From Pseudoalteromonas shioyasakiensis (GTDB taxonomy: Bacteria; Pseudomonadota; Gammaproteobacteria; Enterobacterales; Alteromonadaceae): a DNA stretch of 64,000 nt. Below, in pieces: positions 36,199 to 44,863 of this stretch. Made by a program: the position numbers and the translations under genes. Location: NCBI RefSeq assembly GCF_024518675.1, contig NZ_JANIGL010000001.1, positions 310,001 through 374,000 on the forward strand. Reading direction: 5' to 3'. The number at the start of each line of letters is the position of its first letter. Position 1 is the first letter of the stretch. The notes beneath the pieces were generated by a model. That model had not been told where the DNA came from and made no database searches. It was given only the letters and a program-made list of their open reading frames with translations.

Positions 36199-37194
36199 TT
36201 AGCTTTGACAGTTTACGACAACGCGACCTCGTATGTTTCCTGCCATTAATTCGTCTGCTGAACTAAGTACCTCAGTAAGGTTAATTTCATTGCTAATGGT
36301 ATCTAAATAATCAACGCTAACTAGCTTGCTGAGTCTGTCCCATGCTTCTATACGATCAGCTTTCGGGCGCATTACGCTATCAATGCCAATTAATGAAACT
36401 CCGCGAAGGATAAAAGGGGCAACCGATGCTGGTAAGTCCATGCCTTGTGCAAGTCCACATGCTGTGACGACCCCACCGTATTTTAAAGATGCGCAGATAT
36501 TTGCAAGCGTATGGCTACCAACAGAATCAATAGCAGCAGCAAAACGTTCTTTTGCTAATGGTTTACCAGGGTTTGAAAATTCATCGCGATGCAGAATTTG
36601 CTTCGCACCGAGCTTAGTTAGGTAGTCTGATTGCTCTGGGCGACCAGTAACAGCGACCACATTAAAACCAAGTTTATTGAGGAGATAAATGGCAAAACTT
36701 CCTACACCGCCATTTGCCCCTGTTACTAAGATATCGCCCGACTCAGGTGTGATGCCTTGTTTTTCAAGGGCGATTACACTAAGCATTGCTGTATAGCCTG
36801 CAGTGCCAATTTGCATTGTTTGCTTAGCAGTTAACTCGTTTGGCATTGGGATCAGCCAATCAGCACTTAAACTGGCTTGTTCAGCAAGTCCACCCCAATG
36901 TTTTTCACCAACCCCAAAACCATTTAGTACTACAGTATCACCTGCTTTAAACTCAGCATTAGCACTGCTAGTTACTTCACCAACTAAGTCAATGCCTGGC
37001 ACCATAGGAAAGCTTCTAACCACCGGGCCTTTACCGGTAATTGCAAGGCCATCCTTATAATTGAGAGTACTATAGAGGACTTTAATTTTGACGTCGTTAT
37101 CTGGCAGTGAATTTAAACTTACAGTGTCAAGTTTTGCACAGTAGGGGGTGTTGTCGGACTTATTGATTACAATAGCCTTGAATGAATTTTCCAT
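36199..37194 (-). CDS. acuI: Acrylyl-CoA reductase-type MDR oxidoreductase (AcuI/YhdH)
   Basis: A 331-residue zinc-free medium-chain dehydrogenase/reductase. AcuI enzymes reduce acryloyl-CoA to propionyl-CoA with NADPH, detoxifying acrylate formed from DMSP. YSTLNYKDGLAITGKGPVVRSFPMVPGIDLVGEV, GTAGYTAMLSVIALEKQGI and VTGANGGVGSFAIYLLNKLGF (NADPH loop) are typical of the YhdH/AcuI subfamily. AGGA lies 7 nt before the ATG. It follows the TetR gene on the same strand, and a repeated 22-nt operator sits 10 bp upstream of the start. No DMSP lyase or dddA/dddC gene is in the window, so a general quinone or enoyl reductase role remains possible. Confidence 0.82.
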   Translation of the reverse strand: MENSFKAIVINKSDNTPYCAKLDTVSLNSLPDNDVKIKVLYSTLNYKDGLAITGKGPVVRSFPMVPGIDLVGEVTSSANAEFKAGDTVVLNGFGVGEKHWGGLAEQASLSADWLIPMPNELTAKQTMQIGTAGYTAMLSVIALEKQGITPESGDILVTGANGGVGSFAIYLLNKLGFNVVAVTGRPEQSDYLTKLGAKQILHRDEFSNPGKPLAKERFAAAIDSVGSHTLANICASLKYGGVVTACGLAQGMDLPASVAPFILRGVSLIGIDSVMRPKADRIEAWDRLSKLVSVDYLDTISNEINLTEVLSSADELMAGNIRGRVVVNCQS

Positions 37195-37204
37195 TATGTA
37201 TCCT

Positions 37205-37226
37205 ATTAGACCGATCGTCTTTTAAT
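37205..37226 (-). promoter_or_regulatory. Operator copy in front of acuI
   Basis: ATTAGACCGATCGTCTTTTAAT, minus its last two bases, is almost identical to the copy at 37885-37906 (21 of 22). AGAC and GTCT are inverted around CGATC. It lies between the acuR stop and the acuI Shine-Dalgarno, a likely binding site of the adjacent TetR protein. Confidence 0.6.
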
Positions 37227-37241
37227 TGCTAAAAAAAAGCG

Positions 37242-37877
37242 TTATCTAAATAACGCGCGTAAAAACATTTCTGTATAGAGCATCAATGGTTGTGAGCTTT
37301 TATTAAGCTTGGCACGCATTACTGCACCTTCCCAACCAATCCAAAAAAACTCGCTCATTTGAGCTGCGTCAATCTCTTGGCTTACTAAATTTTGCTGCTG
37401 AGCACCTTCAATGCATTGTTGCACATGAAATTCCCATTGTTGATAGCTTTGTACTAACCTTAGTTTAAAATCGTCAGGTAAATGATTCAGCTCTTGATTT
37501 AAATTTCCTACCAAGCAACCACGATTAAAATCATATTTTTGCATGCCCTGTGCTGCACTTTGGGTAAAGTTGATTAATCGTTCTAAATGAGGCACATCTG
37601 GCTGACTTAAATAGCGAGTTAACTTAGCGATAAAGTAGTCGTTATAAGCGTCAACAACAGCTAAGCCAAAGTCATCTTTACTTTTAAAGTAATGATAAAA
37701 AGACCCTTTTGGTACACCAACCTTTTTTAAGATCGTATCAATGCCTGTGGCACTAAAACCAAATTCTGTTAATGTTTCTAGACCCGTTGAAATAAGTAAT
37801 GCGCGCGTATCTGCATTACTGCGAACAACTTTTGGTGGCCGACCACGCCTTGGTGGATTTTGCTGATTTGTTTGCAT
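37242..37877 (-). CDS. acuR: TetR-family regulator of the acuI unit (AcuR-like)
   Basis: A 211-residue TetR regulator. The basic N-terminus RRGRPPKVV is followed by the helix-turn-helix GLETLTEFGFSATGIDTILKKVGVPKGSFYHYFKSKDDFGLAVVDAYNDYF (about residues 33-83) and a ligand-binding helical domain. It precedes acuI by 47 bp. In Rhodobacter the TetR protein AcuR represses acuI and responds to acrylate; by position this may be its counterpart, though it could equally be a NemR-like electrophile sensor, since the operator resembles TAGACC-type sites. A copy of the repeated operator lies 8 bp upstream of its ATG, implying autorepression. Confidence 0.72.
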   Translation of the reverse strand: MQTNQQNPPRRGRPPKVVRSNADTRALLISTGLETLTEFGFSATGIDTILKKVGVPKGSFYHYFKSKDDFGLAVVDAYNDYFIAKLTRYLSQPDVPHLERLINFTQSAAQGMQKYDFNRGCLVGNLNQELNHLPDDFKLRLVQSYQQWEFHVQQCIEGAQQQNLVSQEIDAAQMSEFFWIGWEGAVMRAKLNKSSQPLMLYTEMFLRALFR

Positions 37878-37884
37878 GACCCAT

Positions 37885-37906
37885 ATTAGACCGATCGTAT
37901 TTTAAT
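37885..37906 (-). promoter_or_regulatory. Operator copy in front of acuR
   Basis: Same element as at 37205-37226, with one base changed. Here it is also framed by a larger dyad: CATATTA (37882-37888) and TAATATG (37903-37909). It ends 8 bp before the acuR start codon, where a repressor would block transcription initiation or elongation. Confidence 0.6.
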
Positions 37907-38117
37907 ATGCAAGTTAAATTGTCTGTTATTTACACTTTTTTTGTTTGTTAGTTGGCCTATTAAATAAAAATCTTAATTTTTAACCGCTTGCAATAAATTT
38001 GTCATGATTACATTTTTTGCTGAACTTTATGCAAATTTGGCTAGTCATATTTAAAGCAGGTTACTGCAAGTTAGCGATTAGTTAGTCGTAGTTTTTTATA
38101 TAAATATTGAATCTAAA

Positions 38118-38144
38118 TTAGTGGTAAGACCACTAAGCTTTTTT
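38118..38144 (+). terminator. Orphan terminator-like hairpin upstream of rmf
   Basis: TTAGTGGT and ACCACTAA form a perfect 8-bp stem with loop AAG, followed by GC and six T. There is no plus-strand gene before it: the upstream neighbour acuR runs the other way. It could end a small RNA or act as an attenuator in a long rmf leader. Confidence 0.55.
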
Positions 38145-38297
38145 AAATGTTAAATCATTTTCGCATCAGCAGCTTAGTTAATGTCAATTTATTTAATTGC
38201 TTTTGTGATTTGAATTTAACAGTTTTATTAACTATTCATTAAATGTAGATGTCATAAACACTACAAATTTATAAATATAAAAGGTGAGGATTTACCT

Positions 38298-38468
38298 ATG
38301 AAGAGACAGAAAAGAGATCGGTTAGAAAGAGCTCATTCTCAAGGTTTTAAAGCAGGCTTAGCAGGACGTTCTAAAGACATTTGCCCTTATCAACAAGTAG
38401 ACCCTAAATCAGAGTGGTTAGGTGGTTGGCGTGAGGCGATTGAAAATCGTAACATGTATAAAACGTAA
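38298..38468 (+). CDS. rmf: Ribosome modulation factor RMF
   Basis: A 56-residue basic protein too short for common ORF cut-offs. It begins MKRQKRDRLERAHSQGFKAG and contains GRSKDICPYQ and WLGGWREAIENR, nearly identical to E. coli RMF. RMF binds the 30S subunit near the anti-Shine-Dalgarno and drives dimerisation of 70S ribosomes into inactive 100S particles in stationary phase or starvation. GGTGAGGA lies 7 nt before the ATG. It converges on fabA, the same neighbourhood as in E. coli, and a bidirectional terminator separates the two. The 420-bp AT-rich region before it suggests substantial regulation. Confidence 0.96.
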   Translation: MKRQKRDRLERAHSQGFKAGLAGRSKDICPYQQVDPKSEWLGGWREAIENRNMYKT

Positions 38469-38489
38469 TTTTTAAACGAATTTTAAGCA

Positions 38490-38515
38490 AAAACGCCCTC
38501 ATTTGAGGGCGTTTT
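38490..38515. terminator. Bidirectional terminator between rmf and fabA
   Basis: AAAACGCCCTC and GAGGGCGTTTT form an 11-bp perfect stem with loop ATTT, with T-runs in both directions. It lies between two convergent stops. Confidence 0.9.
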
Positions 38516-38532
38516 TGTTAAGGCTTAATCCG

Positions 38533-39048
38533 TTAGAATGCGCTTGTATCTTGGAATAAGCCTACTTTTAAATCTTTAGCTTCATAGATAACGCGGCCAT
38601 CAACTTCAACAGTACCATCAGCCATACCCATAAATAATTTACGCTTGATCACACGTTTCATATCTAAACGATACGTGACTTTTTTCGCCGTTGGTAGTAT
38701 TTGGCCAGTAAATTTAACTTCACCAACACCCAGTGCACGGCCAAGACCTGGTCCACCAGACCAACCAAGGAAGAAGCCAACAAGCTGCCACATTGCATCA
38801 AGGCCAAGACAGCCTGGCATAACCGGATCACCTTTAAAGTGACAGTCAAAAAACCAAAGGCTAGGGTCGATATCTAGCTCAGCAACAATTTGACCTTTAC
38901 CATGCTCACCACCGTCGTCAGTAATTGAGATGATACGGTCCATCATTAACATGTTATCACTAGGTAAACGGCAATTGCCTTCACCGAACATTTCACCTTG
39001 ACCACAAAGGATCAAATCTTCTTTTGTATAGCTATTTTTAGGTTCCAT
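38533..39048 (-). CDS. fabA: 3-hydroxydecanoyl-[ACP] dehydratase/isomerase FabA
   Basis: A 171-residue hot-dog-fold enzyme that dehydrates 3-hydroxyacyl-ACP and isomerises trans-2- to cis-3-decenoyl-ACP, the branch point to unsaturated fatty acids. The active-site pair is His70 ([12 protein letters not shown]) and Asp84 ([16 protein letters not shown]), at the same residue numbers as in E. coli. Length is identical to the family norm. A long FabR-like palindrome sits 26 bp upstream of its ATG. rmf converges on it from the other side. Confidence 0.96.
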   Translation of the reverse strand: MEPKNSYTKEDLILCGQGEMFGEGNCRLPSDNMLMMDRIISITDDGGEHGKGQIVAELDIDPSLWFFDCHFKGDPVMPGCLGLDAMWQLVGFFLGWSGGPGLGRALGVGEVKFTGQILPTAKKVTYRLDMKRVIKRKLFMGMADGTVEVDGRVIYEAKDLKVGLFQDTSAF

Positions 39049-39073
39049 AACACTTTTTCGTCGCTTAGAAATT

Positions 39074-39113
39074 CAGAGTACTTTAGCGTACACTTGTACG
39101 CTAAACAACTCTG
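39074..39113. promoter_or_regulatory. Extended palindrome, FabR-type operator, upstream of fabA
   Basis: A perfect dyad with 11-bp arms, TTTAGCGTACA (39082-39092) and TGTACGCTAAA (39095-39105), around CT. Flanking CAGAGT and ACTCTG (39074-39079, 39108-39113) extend the symmetry to 40 bp. The core AGCGTACA-N2-TGTACGCT resembles FabR sites of gammaproteobacterial fabA/fabB. It sits between fabA and the divergent PTPS-like gene but much nearer fabA. Confidence 0.65.
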
Positions 39114-39263
39114 AGCAGTTAAAAAATAAATATATTTGCATGAAATATCACCGTCTAAGTGAAGAACATGCTAATTGTGCGATAAGGACGCGCAATTTAA
39201 AGCAAAAATCATTATAATTAACGGCACTATGATTTTGTCTTTAAACCAGTATAAAGGAAGTTT

Positions 39264-40121
39264 ATGATCCTTTTTGTTAACGCACTTACAGTTATTGATT
39301 TTTCTTACCTGTGTAATAAACGAGGCGCAGTTGGCGAGAGCTGGATTGTTGATTTAACCTTGCATGGCAAGTTAAATGAAGAGTCTATGGTGCTTGATTT
39401 TGGCCTAGTTAAAAAGCAAATTAAAGGCATTATAGATGAATGTATAGACCACAAGTTGGCTATTCCTTCACAAATAAATGGCGATATTGAATCTCACGAT
39501 GAGTATAAAACGCTCGATTGTACCTTTGGGGATAATTATCACTTAGCTATGAGCGCCCCTCATCAAGCATACTGTTTAATTGATGCACCCGTTATTAATG
39601 AGCAATCGGTTATAGACTTTTTGATTACTACTATTATGCCGCAATTACCGAGCAACATTGATAAAATAGAGATTGAATTAAAGCCTGAGCACAGTAAAAG
39701 TTTTTACTATCATTATAGTCATGGCCTTAAAAAGCATGACGGTAACTGCCAGCGTATTATTCATGGCCATCGTTCTCAATTAGGTGTTGCACTCGATGGT
39801 ATGGCAATGCCACGTATTCAAAAGCAGTGGGCTGATAAATGGCAAGATATTTATTTAGCGACAGCTGAAGATCAAATTAACCCTGAGCAATTACAACATA
39901 TCACAGCCAAAACTGGTGATTTATGTTTTGCTTATAGTGCGGCACAAGGTTATTTTGAGATGGCTATAAGCCAAGAGCGATGTGATATTTTACCAGTAGA
40001 TACCACGGTAGAATGTATTGCAGGATATTTAGCTGAACAAATCAAAGCTCAAAATCCTAATTCAGATATTAAAGTAACAGCCTATGAAGGTGTGGCAAAA
40101 GGATCGATTTGTTATGCGTAA
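39264..40121 (+). CDS. Double-length 6-pyruvoyl-tetrahydropterin synthase/QueD-like protein
   Basis: A 285-residue protein that reads as two PTPS/QueD domains in tandem; a standard QueD is about 120. The N-terminal domain keeps MVLDFGLVKKQIKGIIDECIDHKL (the DF-x2-K and DH motifs) but has GESW where the zinc-binding HGH should be. The C-terminal domain has HYSHGLKKHDGNCQRIIHGHRSQ, with the Cys and HGH zinc site, but lacks the DF-x-LK segment, and ends VTAYEGVAKGSICY like QueD. The two halves thus look complementary. It may act in pterin or 7-deazaguanine chemistry; the reaction is unproven. AAAGGAAG precedes the ATG, and the M23 gene overlaps its 3' end. Confidence 0.72.
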   Translation: MILFVNALTVIDFSYLCNKRGAVGESWIVDLTLHGKLNEESMVLDFGLVKKQIKGIIDECIDHKLAIPSQINGDIESHDEYKTLDCTFGDNYHLAMSAPHQAYCLIDAPVINEQSVIDFLITTIMPQLPSNIDKIEIELKPEHSKSFYYHYSHGLKKHDGNCQRIIHGHRSQLGVALDGMAMPRIQKQWADKWQDIYLATAEDQINPEQLQHITAKTGDLCFAYSAAQGYFEMAISQERCDILPVDTTVECIAGYLAEQIKAQNPNSDIKVTAYEGVAKGSICYA

Positions 40122-40929
40122 ATTAATAGTCGCGTCGTTACTTACGTCGTTAAGTGTTTTTGCTCAGGCTGTTGAACTCAAGGGAAACTTAACCCAAGGT
40201 GGCTTAGTGACAGGGCAACTTAAAGGTGCTCAAGCTGTCAATTTTAATGGTACTAAGTTAAAAACCACAGCCGATGGTACATTTGTTTTTGGTTTTGGCC
40301 GTGATGCCAAATTAAGCCACGAATTAACTTGGGTAGATAGTTCAGGAAAAAGCCATAAGCAGCCTTTGCTGATCACTAAACGTGATTACGATATAGATAA
40401 AATTACCGGCGTTGCTAAAAAATACGTGTCTCCACCAAAGGAAGTGAGTGAGCGAATTAGCCGTGAAGCTGTTGCTGTTAAAAATGCCCGCAAAGTTGAT
40501 TCAGATCTAACTTACTTTTTAGACCCAGTGTATAAACCTGCACAGGGGCGCATTTCTGGTGTTTATGGTAGCCAACGTTACTTTAATGGCGAACCTCGAC
40601 GCCCGCACTTTGGTTTAGACATTGCGAATAAAACCGGTAGTCCTGTTTACGCACCTGTTTCTGGCACTGTGGTATTTGCTGATAAAGATTTATATTACTC
40701 TGGTGGTACACTCATTTTAGATCACGGTCATAGTGTTACATCGACATATATTCATTTAAGCAAATTAGATGTCAAAGTTGGCGATGAGATAAAACGGGGC
40801 GATAAAATTGCTGAAATCGGTGCTACAGGGCGCGTAACAGGTCCTCACTTAGATTGGCGCTTTAATTGGAAAGGTGAGCGTTTAGATCCCGCTCTTATGA
40901 TGTTAGACACATTAGCGAATAAAAAGTAG
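40114..40929 (+). CDS. Exported M23-family peptidase-like protein
   Basis: A 271-residue periplasmic protein with signal peptide MRKLIVASLLTSLSVFAQA and a C-terminal LytM/M23 domain (about 160-265). It has HFGLD (His165, Asp169), TYIHLSK and GPHLDWRF. In classical M23 enzymes the last motif is H-x-H; here it is His245-Leu-Asp247, so a zinc ligand is replaced by Asp. It may still bind metal or may be a non-catalytic activator like EnvC/NlpD. The frame opens at 40084; the ATG at 40114 is preferred because the signal peptide starts there. It overlaps the preceding PTPS-like gene by 8 bp. Confidence 0.82.
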   Translation: MRKLIVASLLTSLSVFAQAVELKGNLTQGGLVTGQLKGAQAVNFNGTKLKTTADGTFVFGFGRDAKLSHELTWVDSSGKSHKQPLLITKRDYDIDKITGVAKKYVSPPKEVSERISREAVAVKNARKVDSDLTYFLDPVYKPAQGRISGVYGSQRYFNGEPRRPHFGLDIANKTGSPVYAPVSGTVVFADKDLYYSGGTLILDHGHSVTSTYIHLSKLDVKVGDEIKRGDKIAEIGATGRVTGPHLDWRFNWKGERLDPALMMLDTLANKK

Positions 40930-40934
40930 AGAAC

Positions 40935-41366
40935 ATGACAACTGAAGTTAACCGCGATGAAATCATTGCACAGCGTATAAAAGATTCAACCACATCAGTG
41001 ACTAAAACGGTTTTTCCTGGTAGAACTAACCATCATAATACTTTGTTCGGTGGTGATGCACTCGCGTGGATGGACGAGGTGGCTTTTATTGCTGCAACTC
41101 GTTTTTGCCGTAAGCCATTAGTGACGATATCTTCTGATAGAGTTGATTTTAAAGAAGCGATACCTGCAGGTACCTTCGCTGAACTGATTTCAAAAGTTGT
41201 TCATGTTGGCAATACGAGTTTACGTGTTGACGTAGAAATCTTTTTAGAGACCATGCACAAGGATGATAAACATTCTGCAATTACAGGGAGTTTTACCTTT
41301 GTAGCTGTTGATGATAACCACAGGCCAACACCTGTGGTGTGCGATAAAATGATTTATGGATTTTAA
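40935..41366 (+). CDS. Hot-dog acyl-CoA thioesterase (YciA/BFIT-like)
   Basis: A 143-residue 4HBT hot-dog-fold thioesterase that hydrolyses acyl-CoAs to free acids. VFPGRTNHHNTLFGGDALAWMDEVAFIAATRFCRKPLVTISSDRVDFKEAIPAG is the diagnostic segment, with the general-base Asp in the GGDALAWMDE helix. Length and motifs fit single-domain YciA-type enzymes. It follows the M23 gene after 5 bp on the same strand, so these two and the PTPS-like gene form one transcription unit, although their functions have no obvious link. A weak AT-rich hairpin follows. Confidence 0.87.
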   Translation: MTTEVNRDEIIAQRIKDSTTSVTKTVFPGRTNHHNTLFGGDALAWMDEVAFIAATRFCRKPLVTISSDRVDFKEAIPAGTFAELISKVVHVGNTSLRVDVEIFLETMHKDDKHSAITGSFTFVAVDDNHRPTPVVCDKMIYGF

Positions 41367-41371
41367 GTTAA

Positions 41372-41400
41372 AATAAAGCATCTTAATTAGGTGCTTTATT
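41372..41400 (+). terminator. AT-rich hairpin after thioesterase gene
   Basis: AATAAAGCA and TGCTTTATT form a 9-bp stem with an 11-nt loop right after the stop. It is AT-rich, so a modest terminator. Confidence 0.5.
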
Positions 41401-41504
41401 TACATATACAAAAGAACACATCATACTATTCATTGATGTAATAAATCTTAGCGATGCTTGTTAATATACATACTAAAATTTTTGGTCAGGTAAGTGGGGC
41501 GTTC

Positions 41505-41536
41505 AGCTCTCCTCGTTGTTTTACTAGGGGAGAGCT
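41505..41536 (-). terminator. Hairpin at the end of the antiporter-type gene
   Basis: AGCTCTCC and GGAGAGCT form an 8-bp stem with a 16-nt loop, 16 bp beyond the stop at 41553. There is no T-tract on the minus strand, so it may be Rho-dependent or only stabilise the transcript end. Confidence 0.4.
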
Positions 41537-41552
41537 AAGAGTCGCAAATAAA

Positions 41553-42872
41553 TTAAAGTACCATGGCTGAAATCCAGCCAAATACTAATAATGGTAGGTT
41601 AAAGTGAATAAAAGTAGGCACAACTGAGTCCCATATATGATCATGCTGCCCATCAGCATTTAATCCTGAAGTGGGCCCTAAAGTTGAATCTGAAGCAGGG
41701 GAGCCAGCATCACCCAGAGCACCCGCAGTGCCAACAAGTGCAGCAGTAGCCATAACTGAAAAGTTTAATTCCAAACACAAAGGCACAAACAAAGTGGCGA
41801 TTATTGGCACTGTTGAGAATGAGCTTCCGATCCCCATGGTAATCATTAATCCTACAAGCAATATTAACACTGCCGCCAAAGGCTTATTGCCTGCAATAAT
41901 TCCCGCGGCACTTTGCACTAAGCTGGCAACATCACCGGTTGCTTTCATAACAGATGCGAAACCTTGGGCTGAGATCATAATAAAGCCAATCATGGCCATC
42001 ATCGCGACGCCTTTACTAAATACATCGCTGTTTTGCTCCCATTTTACAACACCAAACAAACTAAAAATCATTACACCGACCAAACCACCTAGAATCATCG
42101 AGCCGCTGACATTTTGTGCAATTAATGAGGTCAGTACGGCGGTGATGCCAACCATTAATACTTTTTTTGGCTGCTCTACGGCTACATTAACAGTCTGCTC
42201 TTCATGTGCGTCACCTTGGTAGTCACGTCGCTTTCTGTATGAGATAAAAACCGCAATCAACAAGCCGAAAAACATGCCAATTGCCGGAATTATCATGGCC
42301 AAAGGTACTTGAGTATTCACAATTTCAAGTCCGTTATCGACTAAGTTTTTGTGTAAAATTGAATATAAATAAATGCCGCCAAAACCATAGGGGAGGACCA
42401 TATAAGACGTTGCGAGACCAAAAGTTAAAATGCAGGCAATGGCACGACGGTCTAAACGAAGTTTATTAAATACCACTAATAATGGTGGGATCAAAATAGG
42501 TATAAAAGCAATGTGCACTGGCACTAAATTTTGTGATGAAATTGCACAAACTAAAATGATTGCTAATATAAAATAACTCAGTGCGGTTTCACCTTTATTG
42601 GACGTATTTACCTGCGAAAGTAACTTAGCCGCCAGTATTCGGGTTAAGCCCGACTTTGAGATTGCTACGGCAAATGCCCCTAACATAGCGTAACTAAGTG
42701 CTATTTCAGCGCCGCCAGAGAGTCCTTGATTAAATGCGTTTAACGTATCAGTTAACCCTAAACCTGCAGACAATCCTGCAACCAATGCACTAAGTGTCAT
42801 TGCAACAATTACATTTACTCGTGCCAATGTAAGCCCAAGCATTAATAAAACACCAATTACCACTGCATTCAT
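41553..42872 (-). CDS. Na+/H+ antiporter-family (YuiF-like) permease
   Basis: A 439-residue inner-membrane protein with about 11-12 predicted helices. Features such as [30 protein letters not shown] and [22 protein letters not shown], plus [25 protein letters not shown] near the C-terminus, fit the Na+/H+ antiporter family that includes Bacillus YuiF and Haemophilus homologues. Some relatives are thought to move histidine or other amino acids, so the substrate is open. Its ATG overlaps the transglutaminase-like gene stop by 4 bp (42869-42872), which makes it the last gene of the five-gene leftward group. Confidence 0.82.
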   Translation of the reverse strand: MNAVVIGVLLMLGLTLARVNVIVAMTLSALVAGLSAGLGLTDTLNAFNQGLSGGAEIALSYAMLGAFAVAISKSGLTRILAAKLLSQVNTSNKGETALSYFILAIILVCAISSQNLVPVHIAFIPILIPPLLVVFNKLRLDRRAIACILTFGLATSYMVLPYGFGGIYLYSILHKNLVDNGLEIVNTQVPLAMIIPAIGMFFGLLIAVFISYRKRRDYQGDAHEEQTVNVAVEQPKKVLMVGITAVLTSLIAQNVSGSMILGGLVGVMIFSLFGVVKWEQNSDVFSKGVAMMAMIGFIMISAQGFASVMKATGDVASLVQSAAGIIAGNKPLAAVLILLVGLMITMGIGSSFSTVPIIATLFVPLCLELNFSVMATAALVGTAGALGDAGSPASDSTLGPTSGLNADGQHDHIWDSVVPTFIHFNLPLLVFGWISAMVL

Positions 42873-44863
42873 AAAATTCTCTTCGTTTTTGCTTTAATTA
42901 ATTTTACCAGATCATGGCTGTGTTTTTTACGCTGCTCGGTAAATTCATCACCTTTATAACGCACATCGCTGTACAATTGAGCAAATTGAAGTAAATACGA
43001 TTTTTTTTCTGGAAAGTGCTCACTTGCTTGCCTTAAATATTGCTGCGGCGTTAAGTTATCAGCGTGGTTTAAGCCATTTTTATCACACCAGTTAGCAATG
43101 TTCATAAAATCCTGCGCAAGTCGGTGTTCAGACTCAGCTGATTTTTTCGGCCAGTTAAGGTAAATGAAATAAACGATAAAAATGCCAATTACGGTTAAAA
43201 TGACAAAAAGTGATATTTTCCATAATTGGTTATTACCAAACAAAGCTTTCAACAAAGAGCTTTGTTTTTGCTGGTCAAAGCCAAGAACCCAGTTGGTCCA
43301 TTTATAGTCTAAGTTTTCTAGGTTGAGCCTTAGCCAATTAAACCCTGGAATTTGGTTGAATCTTAATAAACTAAACTCAAGGTTATTGGTAAATTCATTA
43401 TTAAGTGACTGCATTTGAGAGAGGGAGCCGTTCAACCGCTCAGGTGAGACAACTGCAGTTGCATCAAAAATTTGCCAACCTTCATCTGCTATATGTACTT
43501 CAACCCAGGCATGGGCATCATATTGATACACACTTAAATAGTCATCTTTTTCATTTAGCTCACCGCCCAAATACCCTGACACAACTCGAGCAGGTATGCC
43601 TACAGCTCTAAACATAAATGCTGCAGCGCTGGCATAATGTCCGCAAAACCCACGTTTATTGCTAAACATAAACTCATCAATGGTGTCTTGGCTTGTCATA
43701 GGTTCTGGAGTTAAAGTGTAGCTAAATCCTTGATTAGCAAAATACTCAGTTAGTGCTGAAAAGAAGGCTCGATCAGTATCATTTTTTTTAAATAAATCAA
43801 AGGCGAGTTGTTGTGAACGTAAATTATTCTGCTGTGCATCAGTTAGCTTGGTATTTTGGTAGCGCTGTAGTTTTGTCAGTTGGCTATTATCCAATGCAGT
43901 ACTTTTAACCTGATAGTTTATATTGTTACTTAAATAACGTTTGCGAATGAGCAATCCTTGCTCAGTGGTTTTAACATTGCGGTTTGTAGAATACGCTTTG
44001 TTTAAACCAAATAACCACGGCTTAGCAGAAGGCTCAGCAATAATACTGTATTGCGTGTCAGATGCTGTGTTGGTAGTGCTTGTACTTTGTTTTCGTTGTT
44101 GGCTTTTCAATAAGTCCGATACTAACCATGTGCTACCATCAAATTCATCATGAATAATTGCACGCCAATAATAGGGTGCTGAAGGAGGATTCGCTGTAGC
44201 TAACTTTGCTCGAAACACTAATTCATCTGAGTTAGAAAGCTTTGCGATGTCAAAAGGGTTCACACTTTCAGATAACCCGGTTTTTGCAAGTTTAGGACCG
44301 GGTAGCTGCCAAAATGCAGGTAATTTTGGTAGAAAAAGCAATAAAAAAACAGCCACTGGTAAAGCAATAAACAGCATCTTTAAGCTTTGTTTAGAGGCTA
44401 TTTTTAAATTATGCTTTGCTTCAATGAGTGCAAGTGCGGCAAAGTTTAATACATAGAGTGCGCTTACAGATAAGGTAGCTATGATCGACTGGGAAAAAAG
44501 GTAAACTGTTGATAGGCTAAAAAAGCTTAATAAAACAATTGTTTGATAATGCTTTTTAGATTTAGCTTGCAGTAGTTTAAATAAGCTAGACAATATAAGC
44601 ATTGCTACAAATAAGGTGACGGAATCACTAAAACCAATATCGTATAGAAGCAATACCAAACAAAGCCCAGCAAGAATATTTGCCAATAATGCACCAGGTT
44701 TACTTTTATTCATCAAAGTGAGAATAAAATTCCATAAACATAAAGCTGCTAATACCAATGTAAATGCGGGTGTTAATTCAGCCATTATAAACAGAATTAC
44801 GATGCCATAGATGAGTGACAAAGTGAGGTTTATGGATTTTTCATTATGAATGCGTTGCATCAT
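42869..44863 (-). CDS. TgpA-type membrane transglutaminase-like protein
   Basis: A 664-residue inner-membrane protein. The first 200 residues contain several hydrophobic helices (DUF3488 region). A periplasmic transglutaminase-like domain follows, with its nucleophile in [29 protein letters not shown] (Cys near 407), [11 protein letters not shown] (His) and WQIFDAT (Asp), so the Cys-His-Asp triad is complete. A last helix near 550-570 and a cytoplasmic tail end the protein. The Pseudomonas homologue TgpA is essential, but the physiological reaction is not established. It sits with MoxR and DUF58 genes, as is usual, overlapping the DUF58 gene by 20 bp. Confidence 0.9.
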   Translation of the reverse strand: MMQRIHNEKSINLTLSLIYGIVILFIMAELTPAFTLVLAALCLWNFILTLMNKSKPGALLANILAGLCLVLLLYDIGFSDSVTLFVAMLILSSLFKLLQAKSKKHYQTIVLLSFFSLSTVYLFSQSIIATLSVSALYVLNFAALALIEAKHNLKIASKQSLKMLFIALPVAVFLLLFLPKLPAFWQLPGPKLAKTGLSESVNPFDIAKLSNSDELVFRAKLATANPPSAPYYWRAIIHDEFDGSTWLVSDLLKSQQRKQSTSTTNTASDTQYSIIAEPSAKPWLFGLNKAYSTNRNVKTTEQGLLIRKRYLSNNINYQVKSTALDNSQLTKLQRYQNTKLTDAQQNNLRSQQLAFDLFKKNDTDRAFFSALTEYFANQGFSYTLTPEPMTSQDTIDEFMFSNKRGFCGHYASAAAFMFRAVGIPARVVSGYLGGELNEKDDYLSVYQYDAHAWVEVHIADEGWQIFDATAVVSPERLNGSLSQMQSLNNEFTNNLEFSLLRFNQIPGFNWLRLNLENLDYKWTNWVLGFDQQKQSSLLKALFGNNQLWKISLFVILTVIGIFIVYFIYLNWPKKSAESEHRLAQDFMNIANWCDKNGLNHADNLTPQQYLRQASEHFPEKKSYLLQFAQLYSDVRYKGDEFTEQRKKHSHDLVKLIKAKTKRIL

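Larger units (their letters stand above)
37878..38297. other. Long divergent spacer between acuR and rmf
   Basis: 420 bp, very AT-rich. The left end holds the acuR operator. A Rho-independent terminator-like hairpin at 38118-38144 points towards rmf although no gene precedes it on that strand. The remainder holds the rmf promoter, which I cannot place with confidence. Confidence 0.5.

Noticed and set aside
41671..42222. A 183-codon plus-strand frame, rich in Pro, Thr and Ala
   Set aside because: Antisense to the antiporter-type permease; the composition is the mirror of its membrane helices.
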